Below are positions 12,362-25,740 of a DNA stretch of 64,000 nt, piece by piece. Origin of the DNA: Toxoplasma gondii ME49 (taxonomy: Eukaryota; Apicomplexa; Conoidasida; Eucoccidiorida; Sarcocystidae); assembly GCF_000006565.2 (NCBI RefSeq), contig NC_031471.1:992001-1056000 (forward strand), in the 5' to 3' direction. Each line of letters begins with the position of its first letter. Position 1 is the first letter of the stretch. The notes under the pieces are model-generated. The model had not been told where the DNA came from and made no database searches. It saw nothing but the letters and a program-made list of their open reading frames with translations. Made by a program: the position numbers and the translations under genes.

Positions 12362-15300
12362 AAGAGAGGGATGGTAGACGTTGGCCTTCGGAAGAAATGG
12401 GGGATTCAACGACACGGAAACAGACAGTGCTGAGCCTGTACGATACGTCCGCGTCGATTCTGCCTCACAAATGGCCGTGCTCTAGATTTGAGAAAATGCG
12501 CTGAAGACGGACTTGGAATTTGACACGCATTTTCCAGGGGTCCGGCAAAGAGAAACGAATTACTATTGAGCCAGAACTCCCGCAATCCTTGATGCCAACT
12601 CTGGCACTGACCCCCCAGTTCCCGCCACAGTCCGCCTTGCTGGACAGGAACGCCAGCCGCATACACGCACGTTTCGTTTCAACAGACAAAATAACCATAG
12701 AAGCAACACAACAATCGCAAGGGAAGGAAACAGAAGTAAATACGGGGACACACCAGCTGCAGTTCTGGATCCTTCGGCAGCGGGTTCACACCCCCCACCA
12801 GAGAGTCTACTGGATCTGCCACTCAGTACTGGAGGAGTCTTCGGGCTGTCCAGAAGCGACTGCACAGCATATGAATATGAAAAAAGCGAGGAAAGAGGGA
12901 AAACGATCGTTCGAGAAACTAGAAGAGGGTCGAAGCGACTCTCTTCCGCATTCTTGCCAAATTCGCTCACAGGACAGTCGCGCAGAGTCCCTGGTTCGGG
13001 ACGAGCAAGACCTGCCCGCCTTCGATTCGTAGAAAGCCCCACGGAAACAAATGGAAAAGTTGGGGGTAGACACGATGATTTTGCGGGAAATAAGTTCTTC
13101 TATACCGTTCTCTCTTTTAGGGAATCGGTCTACAAAACATCAAGTTCACAGGTCCGGCTAGGTCAAGTTCACGGCTTGACGACGTACACACCCTGGGAGC
13201 GTAAGCTGGTGGGTGGTGAAAGGGGAGCAAAGTCGCGCAGTCTAGATGACTCTTTTTCGCCCTCTCTACCGGTCAAAAGTTGCACGAAAACTGCCCGACT
13301 TGACTCATTGTTCCAGGTGTTTGAAGCAACGTAGACGAGTGGCAAAATGTTTTGAGCGAAAGTGGTGTGAAAACAGACGACAAGACTGGTGATGGTCTAT
13401 GGTACGAGATTTCGGCAGCAGGCATGGAAGGAGAAATGACGTCGAGATAGAGCAGCTACTTCAACCTGCGTTTTCCGGTCCCACTGGACGGCAGAGCAGC
13501 CTCAAAGAGCAGTTCCCAGCAGCAAATAGAGGCTGCAGGGAAACCATCAATATGCCAAAAGAAACTCGCTGTTCTTGGTATCAGTAGTATCCCCACTTCT
13601 ATTAACTCCCTTTTACACATGTCTCTTTGGAATAAAGAACGAGGAAGCGTATTGAGTGGAAGATGTGACACAGTTGTGTCCGCGAGTTTTGCGGTCCCTC
13701 ATTGCCTAAGATTCTTGAAAAAGGGGGGCCTGTTCACATCATAGCGCAAGAGACCATGGAAAAAACGCAGATATGCTGGGGAACATGGTGGGAATGGGTA
13801 CGGCAGAAATCGAGGTATCAAAGAGGCTGGGTGCAAAATATGCGCACGCAATCATTGACGAGCACAGTGTCAAAGATGAAGGTCGTGTAACCCGTACGAC
13901 AGACGTCGCTGTTTTCTGTTATTTTCCGAAACTGTAGCCTCACACTGTAGGCTTATGATATCACTATGGACTTGGAACATGGCGGAGGCCTTTTAGTTAA
14001 CCCAGGCAGCAAAAACTAGCGGTACTTTGGATGCCTGTTGGCTCGTGGCAGCTGCTGTAGGAGTGCAGTAGAGAAGGCATAATCGTTCAGACACAGTACT
14101 TTGGTGTCATGAAGTGGGTTATCGGGCCGGTTGTCGTTAAATAGACCATAAAGGGTCTTCAGCATCTCTTCGTAGCAAGGAGTGGAGGACAATGGACAGA
14201 CGAGTTGCTGGAACTGTCCGTCAAATCCGTGGATGAAAGTAGCATGAATCAAACAAGAGGGAAACAAAATTGTGTATGGACATGCAAGCGTGACGGAAAC
14301 AGGGAAGCCAGAAGTACAGCACGTAAGGGGGAAAGCGAAAGGGATCTTGGTGGTGACAGTCTTGTTTTCTTCGTGACCCTGTTACATCGCTCTTTTCAGT
14401 TTACAGTGTGTGTTGCTGTTTTTTGCGTCTCTGATGCACCATGGTAAACCGTTATCGTTCAATTGCGTTGTTGGGTTAGAAAATACGGTGACTTCGTGGA
14501 CCGGGTTCGGCAAGGCGTTGACAGCACCATCCGTTGCGTAGCTCGCCTAATTAGAAGGCTGGAACCTCGACGTATAGGCATAAAGTACAGTAGCACAATC
14601 CAGGTGCCAGGCTGACTCTTTATCAGCTGAAAGGCAATATTCTAGCTTACAACCGCAGAGCCAACGATGCTGACTAGGATACCAGTGCAGCCTTCTCATC
14701 AGAATCGGCGGCTTCGACGGTACTGTGGGTGCATCCCAGGGGCAATGCCCTTGCAGTGTTGGCTTTGTCCACAGGATCCCATGACTATCTCGCATTTAAC
14801 GACATAGATAAGCGTTCATGGAACACTCTCGAGACGATCCGCCGTGACATCCCGTATCTGAGGGCGGTGCCGATGTGACGCGATATATCGTGTCCCTCGT
14901 TAGGTGGCATGGTACTTCATCGTTCTATATTACTCTGTTGGATAATAGCGAGGAGCGGTGAAAATGCGCCAACACCATTTCACGCAGCATTCCTGCCTGG
15001 AGCAATCTGCTAGGGTGTTACCTCCCGATGACCTGCTTCTGGCTCCCTTAATCACAGTCCGGTCCGCGACACTCTACGTACCAAAACCTGGAAATGTTCG
15101 ACAACATCGAACTGGGATTGGTCGAAGGTTGACCCCTGCCGTTTTTGCACCTGAACTCGCAATACATAGCGGAAAAGTAAACAGGCCAAACATACATTCC
15201 GTGGCCAATAGATTAGTGTCGGGCACCTGCTCGACCGTCTGGTTGTTGTAAATATGCTCCTACGCGTCGTGGCCGACGCGAAACTGTCACTGAGCAAGGG

Positions 15301-16559
15301 TAGTGAAACTGCGTTTTGCGCGCACCTTCCCAAAGCATGTGTGTGTGTGTGTGTGTGGTTCGCATATCAAGGACGCAGTGCGCTAAATGCTGTGCAATAT
15401 AACCGTCGCTTTTTCGAAGAAGTGCCAGTAGCGCTTCATGCGTGCCGCGACAAAGTGAAGGGATGGGACGGTCGGACGCCACTGGCAGGCTCTTACTTAG
15501 TTGGAAGGGTCTCCGCCGTGGTCACCACGTTTCCACGGTTGGTCTTTTCTCTGTCCCGATCAGGAGTCGCGAGTGCTCTTGGAAGCAGCGATCTCTTTTC
15601 CTCTCAGTGTCTTGCTTCTTCTGCCAGTTCGCATCTTGTATCTCTAAATGTTTCGTCGCAGTCTCCCCTGAGCAGCGCTTTCGTGTTCAGTGACAGTGGG
15701 ACTTAGCGGGTGACGGGACATCCGTGCTCCTGTACAGCCACGGGAAGGCGGGCCACGTGTTGGTAGGTGCGGAAACTTTATCCGTGACTGATTGTCGAAG
15801 CTGAGCGTGTGAACGCCGCATTCAGCGTGCTTTAGAGAAACACGACAACGGTATCTTTCCTCCGGTCTGTCGGGTTTAGACAAGGCGAGTACCTGTGTGG
15901 GGGGTCACGCGGGCGGGGCTCGGTACCAGGGCTACTGGACAGCCTTGGAGTAGTAGGCCGTCACAGGCGAGTATACAGCTGCTACGATCAGCGCGGAACA
16001 GATGCGGTAAAATGGACACCCGAAACGCGGAAGGAGAGAGCTACGAGCTACAGAGATGCGCTGACACAACTACCATTCCTTCCCTTCAGGTAGGTTGCGG
16101 TCACCGAGTTTGTCGTTCAAAATTTCGAGCGGTGCCGGGTTCTGTCCATGGCGTTCCATCACGGGCCACTGTGGCGTCGTGGGGCCCTGGTCGGCCGCCG
16201 CCACCTGGTGGGGGTCAAGGAACAGTGAGGCGTCGCGCTGTCTGGCCTGCGAAGCCTAGTGAATGCCGGGGACAGCCATGGCGTCGATTTTAACAGAGCG
16301 CCGGAGGATCATCATAGCGCGTTGTTGCAGATGATCGACTCCTCGTAGGGACGTTGGCAGCGCAACATCGGAGAGTCTCTCGGCAAACTGCAATTTCTTT
16401 TTGCTGCAGTCCCTACCGTCGTAACCACTGCGTTCTCTTTAATCAGAACCTGCTTTCTTGGTCTTCGGGCATTCCCGGCTGCCCTGTGCCTGACGGGGCG
16501 AACAAGTTGTCTGTCTCTTTTCTGTGCGACGTCCTGTATGGCCAAAAATTTATTGGATA
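12362..16559. other. Region without a convincing gene
   Basis: It contains only short overlapping frames on both strands without splice-consistent continuation, conserved motifs or biased codon use. It separates the minus-strand GON4-like gene from the plus-strand SRS pair, so it should hold both upstream regions. A minus-strand frame at 12563-13042 has one strongly hydrophobic stretch, but nothing else supports it. A GT repeat lies at 15338-15358. Confidence 0.5.
15338..15358. repeat. (GT)n dinucleotide repeat
   Basis: Uninterrupted GT repeat in intergenic DNA upstream of the first SRS gene. Confidence 0.85.
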
Positions 16560-18248
16560 ATGACTTTTTACATGTTCCTTGCTGGTGTGGTGGCGCTCGG
16601 GAGCTTGGTGGCCGTAAGGGAGACGTCGGACGCCGTGCTCATAAGTTTGTTGAGGGCAAGAGCCGCAGAGATCAGTGAAGATTCGAGTGACGAGGGTGAG
16701 GTGCTCAGCAACAAAATTGACCTTGATCCGGAAGATGTCGACAACTATCACCATATTCTGTCTATAGAACTAGCGGATCTTCTTCGCTTAGAACCACAGG
16801 TATGCAACTACCCCGAGGATGGCGAAGGCGCCGGACGGCTCGAGCTTTCCGTTGGCGACACTCCTGGCGTCACGTTCCGTTGCCCTGGGGGAAACGAAGA
16901 CCAGCTCACACCGACAGATATTACTCGAGCCTACAGGGTAGACAAGGACGGAAACTGTGACACGACAGAACCTGTCGATCTGGACGGTGTCCTGCCAAAC
17001 TCCATACTCGATGGCGCTCCTGTCTCCCCATTTGGCCGGGGCTCCGTATTCCTACTCATCAATGGGCGCCCCCTTGACAGCGAGAAGAAAGCGTGCTTCG
17101 TCTGCAACTCAAAAAACGGAACTAAAGCGCGCCAGTCGTGTGCTGTGATCGTAACGGTCCCCAAAGCTACCTTGTCAAGTAAGCGGGTGTTTTCGCGCCG
17201 CGGGTTTATTCAACATCAATGGTGTTTACCGTTGGATGGTGTTCTTGTGACTATGTAGAGACATCAAATCTCCTGCTCACCTAATCGTTCGGTTTCGAAC
17301 GATTCGTGGCTGATTTAAAATACTGCATCAGTCTTTCTTAAATAAGATGCGCTTACTTTTGTGGCACAGTTTAGCATTTTCGGCAAACTGTACAGTGCAA
17401 CTCGGTTGTTCTGGAGAATGTGTAGAGCGACGCTGTGGAGATTTGAGTTGTTGAGTTGTTTTATAATTGCTGCTGTAGATTGTGGGTATCGGAGCTCCTT
17501 CTTTGCTCTCTAAAGCAATATCGGGTGGTGTCGATTGTCGGGGACTCGTGGATTCGTGGCCTCTTCACCTTTCCGTAAGGCGTTGCAGGGTGAAGCTCTC
17601 TGTCACTTCTGTTGGTGTATGCTGCCGCTGCGTATTCCACGTGAGTTGCCAATTTCTAGAAGGAATGTACTTCGATGTGTGCGGCCCACAGGTTCCGGGA
17701 TATGCAACCCCCTCCTTCCCCCAGGTGGAAACATGCTAACTTTCGAAGGTGATGGACCACACAAATCCATCACCATCCACTGCCCAAAAGGGTATTCGGT
17801 ACTCGACACATCGGACAGGGGCGGCTATGTCATGACGGGCCCTCTATGTAGGAGGAGAGCAATGCTGGAAGAGGTTTTGGGGTCGGGCTCTACCATCAAC
17901 CGAGTTGAAGGTGAACCTCATATCAACGGTGTTTCAAAGTCCTACCGCGTCACGGCTACGTCTTCTTTCTCGAAGCCACGCGTTCTTTGCCTGGCATGTG
18001 AACCTGACAAGAATGAACACGTATCCTCTTCTGCTCCAAGTAAATGTGTGGTTGAGGCCTTCCTGCCCGCTGCACCTGAGGAAGTGCCCAATGAAAACTC
18101 AATTCTGCCTAGGGCCTTCAGATCTCTCGAAGCAAACTCCGAAACCACAACGTCTCCCGTCATAACGTCTGATGGAGATGTCCTATCATTCGCCAGCGCC
18201 TCTACCCTGTTTTTTGTCGTTACCAGGTTAACTGTAGCTGTTATGTAA
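16560..18248 (+). CDS. SRS-family surface antigen, copy 1 (two 6-Cys domains, GPI anchor)
   Basis: Two exons, 16560-17178 and 17692-18248, with donor AA|GTAAGC, acceptor CCACAG and phase 1, encode 391 residues. The ATG at 16560 is followed by a hydrophobic signal-peptide-like stretch (MTFYMFLAGVVALGSLVAV). Each exon carries one SRS domain with six cysteines: QVC, FRCP, GNCD, ACFVC and QSC in the first; GIC, IHCPKG, PLC, LCLAC and KC in the second. A hydrophobic C-terminus ending in VAVM fits a GPI-attachment signal. SRS proteins coat the parasite plasma membrane and act in attachment and immune interaction; that function is from the family. A closely similar gene follows about 5.1 kb downstream. 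An unseen upstream leader exon is possible because this N-terminus differs from copy 2. Confidence 0.85.
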
Positions 18249-21244
18249 ACAAGCCTAATCAACACTCTCTTTCCGACTGGGGTGAACCTTCTCAGAAAAC
18301 AGGGTTCTTGAACCAGAGAACTCTGGCAGCACGTGGAGACCTTACATCTGTTTTTCGCGCCCGTATGAACTCTTTGATAGCGTTGTGCCGCCGTTGTCAA
18401 TGTGGCAGTGTCGGTCGGGGTCGAAGCAGTGCCACTCACTCCATCACAAGTTCCTTCGGGGTGGCAGAACACCCGGTTGCACAGTGACGGAACGGAAGTG
18501 GAGCGAGGGGATACGCTGTGCATCGCAACAGGACAACTGCGAATGCATGCGAGACACGCAAGGATTTATCACAGGTTTACAGGCGGGGTAACAAGAAATG
18601 GTGAAATAACGTTGTTTGCTCCGCATGAAGCAACTGTCTTCGCATAACTTTCTGAGTCTGCAGGACTTGCCCCCCTGGGTACGCTGGGTGTACGCTCGTC
18701 ACGCGAAAAACCTTTGTTCATACAACGACGAAAATGCCAACTGCAGTTTCTACTTACTTGAACTGTTGTTGAGTTCCGTAGATAACAAGTTCATATGTGC
18801 GTGATCATATCAGAGTTAAACAGGAGGAGGTTGGTGGAACGTTGGAGAAGTGGGGAAGATTCGAAGTACGAAAACCAGCAAAAACGGGCAGAAGCTGAAG
18901 GCCAAGGACAGGAGCGTGTGGAATCATGATTCGACGACAGAGCACGACGGTAGGGTCAAGCGGTGATGGGCAGTGGTAGTGCTTGGTTTACCTAACGTGG
19001 CATCCATCCAGATTGAGTGGTTTCACCGCCGAAAGGCCCCGTTGGATCGTACAGATTCTTCTACGGGTTGACAAAAGCAGTGATATCAAAGCCCACGATA
19101 TAGTCTTATTCTGACGCCCAAGGAGAAACCGCATATGAGACTTTTCGTAGATATGCTGGTACTCGGCGGTTTGATTGAAAAGACGAATTGTTTGCAACAC
19201 TGGCCTACAGTCCAGCATTACAACACACGTCCACACTTGGCCTGGTGCCTTTTATAACCGAAACGAAGTAGTGACGCCAAAAAGAGACGGATCAAATAAC
19301 ACGGCGACAGACCAAAGAAAGGGAACTGTCATTGCCCCCATCGGTGTTCGAAACTGATCTCTTCGGCCTAATGCCGCGATGCCTTACTCCTGTTACGCTA
19401 TCCCCTTGCAGGAGAGTTCTGCCGCGAGGATTAATGAACTGAAACTGTGCAACTTCGGCTAAAGGCAGAGCAGAGCATTACTTTGTTGCTGCTGCACCCA
19501 CCGCTAGAACTTGCCGTTAGCTCACTTTTTCTACAGTGCTTCTGGTGATACTCTTAGGACCAGTCTGATCGTCAAGGAGCCCTGATGTGCGGCTAGTCTT
19601 TCTGGTATCCCTTCATTTGCCACAGCCTCTCGTCGGTTGCGCTGTTTTCAAGGAGTGAATGAAGGATGCCGTGACCGAGCGGATTGTGGTTCAGATGGTA
19701 ACGGACTTTCTCAAGGTGCAGCGCGGCTTCCCGTGATGCATGTAACAATGTTTCTTGACCGCAGCAGGACAACTCGCTTTCACCATGTTTTGAGGATGGA
19801 ACTCGTTTTGGCACCTTTAACATGATATGGAATGACTCTATGTAGCAGTCCCTATGTATGCAACGGTTTCGCATCCTTGATAGATTGCAGCAGGCAGTGT
19901 CACTTCTGCAGGTCACTCACCTACGCGAATGCCACACCTTAAACCAAACTCCACAGAGGGTCATCGCGTACAGGAGGAAGGCACGGTGCCCATCATACGC
20001 TGGAGTGTCACCGGCACTCCCCTTCCTTCTTCACAAAATTGTAGGGCACCCCGACACTGCTTATTTTAAAAGTGTGCATAACGTGTAATGGGCTTATAAT
20101 GCGTTTGATGGTGGCCGGCACTGTTCCTCGTGGCTTGTGAAGTCCTCAAACCTGAATGTGGCCCCGATGGATCTTCGTACCCCGAGAGTCTCCGGCCTGC
20201 AAGCGTGCGTCTCCCGCCCCGCTGAAAACGTTCGTTCCTAGAAATGGTGATTTTGATGCAATGTCGTCACTGTTCGCCTTCAAACTGGTCCTTCCACGCA
20301 GTTAGCCTCATAAGGATGGCCTTGTTTGCAGGGCAACAGGGAACTTGCGACTCACGCAAATCAGCGGGGGCTTCGGGAATCACAGCTGCAGTTCAGAAAT
20401 CGCATCCACTGGCGATAGCGTGGCAGTTCCATAGGCTTTCAGTCTTCTATCCTTCCTGAAGCCCTCACAACATGCGCAGGGGCTGAAAAGAGTAGGAACT
20501 CGAACGGTAGGACCTGCCAAATGGAGGTGCACACCAAAAATTTTCTTGGAATCTTAGTGGACGCTTCAAAAGCACGCAAAAAGATACCTGTCAGAACTAA
20601 GGTAAGTAGCTCGTACAGTAAAGCAATTCTGATGCTTGAGGGTTTGTGCTTTTATGTGCCTTTTGGTTGCGGTGTCTTCGGTGTTCTTTCCCGGTGTGCG
20701 ACGCACCGTTAATGGACGTGCAACAGCGTTACTAGCAAATAAAAGACGTTGTTTGTTACACAGCTGGTGCCGTAGGTAGTCCACTTTTGTCCAATGATGT
20801 TGCGCTGGTGAGGCTTGTCAAACGCATTAGCATTTGTGTCAGCATGTGGATAGTTGGGGGCCACACACGGCAGTGCCGCCACACCGTAACGGCTCCGAAT
20901 ACCACCGAATCGCACGGCCAGAGGCAGCGTGAAGAAGCAAAAATGTACGCCCAGAAGCCACATTGAGAGGCGGAAGATTAATGGAAGAAGTGAAGTTGGG
21001 AGAGAAAGGGTGAATGTCGACGGAAATTATGTCCCCTGCATACGACATTTCGGCTTCCCTCTTGTGTTTTGCCTTGACCAGGCTCCCGGGTATCCAAAGC
21101 AACGAGTCAAGTTCCCGTCTGTCCATTTACCGACGATAGCGCTTTTCTAGTTCTACAATTAACACATAGCAAGCTAGTAGCAGTTGCCGATCCAGCACAT
21201 TAATGTTTTTTCTAGTCCGTGTCACGGCGTGCCCATACTGATTT
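18249..21244. other. SRS copy 1 downstream region, partly duplicated after copy 2
   Basis: No supported gene. The first kilobase or so (about 18,590-19,240) matches the DNA after copy 2 (about 23,630-24,230) in the same order. Shared landmarks are a GTTCATATG near 18,790 and 23,815, a CAGGAGGAGG-like tract, AATCATGA, and CAGATTGAGTGG near 19,010 and 24,035. It is best read as 3' UTR and flank carried along in the tandem duplication. The rest shows only short random-looking frames. Confidence 0.55.
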
Positions 21245-21810
21245 CATTTCGTGGACCGCGAAGACCAGCTATTCGCCGTCACTGCCAAACCGCTCTCTGT
21301 ATGACACGTCGAATAAATTATTGCCAGTCCCTGTGCATCTATTCTTAGCCAGTTTGTGCATCGCCGAGAACTCGTTTCAGCTACGGCGTCTCAAAAGATT
21401 CTTGTTTGTTTAACAGCGGCTGGGTGTTTGCTGGCAACGTTTCACACGTTCTTTGCCTCCGTCAGCGCAGCATCTGCGGGAGAAGCAAACAACCCTGGTG
21501 GCTCAGGTAAGGTGTGCGGTACAAACACATTTCGTGGACCGCGAAGACCAGCTATTCGCCGTCACTGCCAAACCGCTCTCCGTATGACACGTCAAATAAA
21601 TTATTGCCTGTCCCTGTGCATCTATTCTTAGCCAGTTCGTACATCACCAAGAACTCGTTTCAGCTATGGCGTCTCAAAAGGTTCTTGTTTGTTTAACAGT
21701 GGCTGGGTGTTTGCTGGCAACGTTTCATACGTTCTGTGCCTCCGTCAGCGCAGCATCTGCGGGAGAAGCAAATAATCCTGATGACACAGGTGAGGTGCCC
21801 GATACCAAAA
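21245..21810 (+). repeat. 283-bp tandem duplication of SRS leader and signal-peptide region
   Basis: The segment from CATTTCGTGGACCGCG at 21245 recurs at 21528, a period of 283 bp, with high but imperfect identity. Each unit covers untranslated leader plus the start of an SRS reading frame. In the upstream unit the position of the start codon reads ACG. In the downstream unit it is ATG (21666), which opens SRS copy 2. The upstream unit then runs into a possible donor (CTCAG|GTAAGG near 21506). Confidence 0.85.
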
Positions 21811-23280
21811 TTGATTTAGATCCTGATGACATCAGCGACTACGTCGTTTATACGTTGGGCGAGGTAGCGGATCCTCTCCAGTTGGATTCACAGGAATGCC
21901 CGTACCGCGAGGATGGCAGTGTCGGGCATTTGGACCTTACCATCTCGAGCGGTCCAGGTGTTGCTTTTCATTGCCCCGGAAAAAAGAGTCAAAATCTCAG
22001 CCCAACTGAGCTTGATACTGCCTTCGGGGTGGATGCGGCTGGAAATTGTGACACGACGCGCTTGGTCGATGTGAGTACTTTAATTCCGACCGCCATAGTC
22101 CGTGGTCCGCAACCATCAACGCCATCGCTTGAAGGCAGTAGCTTGCTCCTCACTCTGGGACTGCCTCTTGACAGCGATAAGAAGGCATGCTTCGTTTGCA
22201 GGGAGAATGGAAATGCCGCGGGCCGGTCGTGCATTGTGACTGTAACAGTCAAGAAAGCATCACTGCCAAGTAAGCAATGTCTGTGCTGTATACTACCACC
22301 CCACTGGACTGCTTAAGACAGCCAAAAGTGTTTGATTTCAAGATCCGACGGTGTGAACAGGAGATAGACTCAGCATCCATGTTGTTTACTGTTAAGCGAG
22401 GCCTCTCTGGTTCTGTTTGAGGTGTTGAGCTTCCTGTGCACCAACACGGCGGTTGTTCTGACGCATTCAACTGTCTGTGGAGCCCATATCGGCCGAGTCT
22501 GTCATTCTGGAGATGTGTCTCAGTTCAACGGAGAACAACGCGGGTTGCGAAGATATTTTTTGTTTGTTAGCTACCCCATAGCCTGCTGTCGGTTTTGTAG
22601 AACTGGTGGCCTGTTAATACTGGCCACAAAACGTCGCCCGGTAGACCTTTCCGTCACTTGTTTCAGTGTATGATTCCGCTGTGTATTCGGTATGCGGTGT
22701 CAACTTCTAGCAGGAATGTACATCCCTTTGTGTGCGGCGTCCAGGTTCTAGGGTGTGCAACCCCGCCGTGCCCCCAAACGGAAACATGCTGGCTTTCGAT
22801 GGTGACGGGTCAGACAGAAGCGTTGTCGTCCACTGCCCGAAAGGGCTTCCGGTACTCGACATATTCAAAGAGAGTGACAACGTTCGGGCGGGCCCCCGAT
22901 GTATGGCCAAAGCAAAGCTGGAAGATGTCGTGGGGTCTGGCTCTACCATCAAGCCAGTTAATGTTGATTCTCAAAATCGGGATGTTTCGCGTTCTTATTT
23001 GATCACCTCTACGTCTTCGTTCTCGAAGCCACGCATACTTTGCATGGCATGTATGCCAGGCGATGGTGACCCACGGCAGGATGAAGGTCTAGGGGTCTGC
23101 ATAATGCAGGCCCTATTGCCTGCGTCGGAAGGACGAAGGTCTGAAGGCGGACAATCTCGAAATCAAAATCCAGGGAATTCGTTAACTCCTACTGTCACAA
23201 ATTCAGGTGGAGGTATCATTTCCTTTACCACCACAGCTGCCTTTTTTTGTGTCATCTCCGGGTTGGCAGCTGTCATGTAA
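21666..23280 (+). CDS. SRS-family surface antigen, copy 2 (two 6-Cys domains, GPI anchor)
   Basis: Two exons, 21666-22269 and 22745-23280, with donor AA|GTAAGC, acceptor GTCCAG and phase 1, encode 379 residues. The N-terminus is a clear signal peptide (MASQKVLVCLTVAGCLLA...). Both SRS domains keep six cysteines (QEC, FHCP, GNCD, ACFVC, RSC; then RVC, VHCPKG, PRC, LCMAC, VC). The tail (NSGGG followed by a hydrophobic run ending LAAVM) looks like a GPI signal. Exon layout, intron phase and domain order match copy 1, and the linker motif KIDLDP is shared. The upstream leader is tandemly duplicated. The product is expected on the parasite surface; ligand and stage cannot be read from the sequence. 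Confidence 0.9.
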
Positions 23281-25740
23281 AATGCCGCATCCCACCTCAG
23301 ACTGGCGTGTACCATTTTAGAGACCAGAGCTCTTGAGTCACAGACCACTGCGACCGCAAGGAAGTCTGACATCGGTTTTTCCAATCTGGATGACCATGTC
23401 TCAGCTACTGATAGCGTTTTGTCGTCGTTTTAGATGCGTCAGTGGAGGTCGTGTTCGAAGAGCTACGCCGTGTTCTGTTACTCGTATTCATTTGGTGGCC
23501 GCGTACCCGGTGTGTTGAGCGGTACAAGAGCGGATCACACGGGGATATATTTTGTATCATAACGCCATATTTGCGCATGCATGCCAGGGACACATGGAGC
23601 CGCCACAGGTTTGCGAGTGTAATAACAGATGGTGAATTTTCGATGTATGTTTTACACGAAGAAAATTTTTCCTCCATAACTTTCTGTGTTTTCTGGTGTC
23701 CTGGTGGACACCTGGTTTTGTGTTCTTGACGCAGAAGGCTTTTTTGTCGGAGACAGGAAAATACGAACTACAGGTGCTATTTTTTTAAAGTGTTGTTGAT
23801 TTACGCAGAGCCAAAGTTCATATGCGCATCAGCATACCAGCGTTAGATAGGAGGAGGCTAATCGAACATCGAAGAATTGGGGGAGATTCCAAGGAGGAGA
23901 GACGCAGCAAAAAAAGACAGCTCTTGGAAGACACGTGGTGGAACCTCTAGAATCATGAGACGACAAAGGAGCACAATAGCAGGGTCATGGGTGGGTCAGA
24001 TGTGTTACTTCTTTGCGTAGAATGGGTCTGCTATGCAGATTGAGTGGTGGCCGCACCGAACTGTCCCCTGGGTAGTATTTTCGTCCATGGGATGAGGAAA
24101 GCAGCGATAAGTACGCACAATATGTTGTCTTACTCAGGAACCGGAGACGAAACCGCGAATGGGGTTTTCCATAGAGGCGAGTACTCGGGTATGTGATTGA
24201 GAAGACGGTGATGTGTGTTGCAGTGGTTGCTGCACGGTGTGAGGAGTCGCTCACTCAGTTAGCCTGTCCGCGCGAGGAGCGTAGTAGTCAAACGATGGTA
24301 TGTTTGTGATTTTGTTGCTGGTGCGTGTGGAGCCGCTTCCACCATGTGGTCGAGGCGAGGTCACACCCTTTTTGTACCAAGCTGCCACTCTCTGTCGGAA
24401 GGAGTGCTTGTGCTTCAGCAACCCCTCATTCATACAACGTGCTGTGCGGATGATGGGGGGACAAGGCGGCATCCTGTCCAAGCGGAACGTGAGACGGCGG
24501 CTTTGTAGGGTCCTCGACTGACAGGGGAGGGACCAACCTGCGATGTCATTACATGAAATATTACGTTCGTTTCCTGAAAAATGGGTTGATTCATACACTC
24601 AGTCGGTAGTAGGTGTTCAACTATGGCGTTAGTGAGCAACGAAGCGACTTACCTGGTGTTCTGCTCGCACGTCAGGACACCACCACCATCTCGATTTCCG
24701 TGTCTGATCTAGTCAGTCAGGATTATCCATCAGCAGCCAAGTTGCATGATCTGCTCTCGCCATTAGCAGGAGCGGTGGATGAAAAGATATAGGCAGAACT
24801 ATAAGTGACGAGAAACGTTGTATGTTACAGGAAACAGTAGCCTTGATTCACTGGGGCGATGGAATACAGCCGTCTTCCACTGCAGACTCAACTTCGCCTG
24901 GTCCCTTCGTATTGCTCCACGTTCGCTGCTTCCTCACCCTCGAGCGCTTAGGGTCCTTCACGTGGTCGTGTTCCAGCGTCGTTGTCGGGATGTTGTTCGT
25001 TACATAAATTGAACTAGTCAAGCGTTAAATTAGCCCGTTTGCGCTCTCAATCAACGTCTCCGTGTCTAGCGTGCAAACGGTTGCTGCTTTGAAATGAGTA
25101 TTCGTCACCATAAAGACAATGTAAAAAATAGTAGAGATTATAAGTCCGTCAGTGTACCTGGGGAGTTATCCGGAGACCACAGGAGGACAAACGTCATCGC
25201 TATTGGGCTGTTAAGGACTGCGAACCGCAGCTAGAGATAACGATCGTACATGGGACTAGTTTTTCCAATGAAATACACGTCCCATGTTTTGGGTAGTAGA
25301 TCTTCAACGAAATAACTTGATTTCGCGCGACGATGTTCCTCAAGTCCCCAGCATCTTTGTGTTTGTCCCTATACTGCATCTACATCAGTTTGGCCGCCGA
25401 AGCATATATCGCCACTGAATTGGGGTTTCGAAGAGTGAAGCATGGTGAACAATATAGCTTCTTCGCGCTCCTGTCGAATGGGTAAACGCACCTGACACGC
25501 AATGTGAACGCCGGTAAGATCCTGAATTACCCAACTACTGGCGGCCAGAAGAAACCGGTTCGCGTAGCCGGTAGCCCTTGCACAACCGAAGAAAGCGCAC
25601 TGCGAGCGCCCCAGTTTGCATAATACGTATGCGCCGCGAGGTTTTGTATGTGATATAAAATAAATGTGCCACTCACACAGTTCCACATACTACGCGCAGC
25701 ACCGTTAATCTGCTTCCACAAGTTGTTCTTTCCTTCACAG
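23281..25740. other. SRS copy 2 downstream region, no firm gene
   Basis: The first part (to about 24,230) is the paralogue of the DNA after SRS copy 1. After that only short frames are visible. One plus-strand frame ending at 25,007 finishes in a weakly hydrophobic stretch that could recall an SRS tail, but it lacks cysteines and splice support. Confidence 0.5.

Noticed and set aside
12563..13042. Minus-strand 159-codon frame with a hydrophobic stretch (LLLFPSLAIVVLLLWLFCLL), a possible membrane protein
   Set aside because: Overlapping frame on the other strand is as long, no splice partners, no signal or family motif. It lies just upstream of the GON4-like gene where a leader is expected.
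24822..25007. Frame ending in a hydrophobic tail, considered as a third SRS remnant
   Set aside because: No SRS cysteine pattern and no acceptor in frame; the similarity rests only on a weak hydrophobic end.
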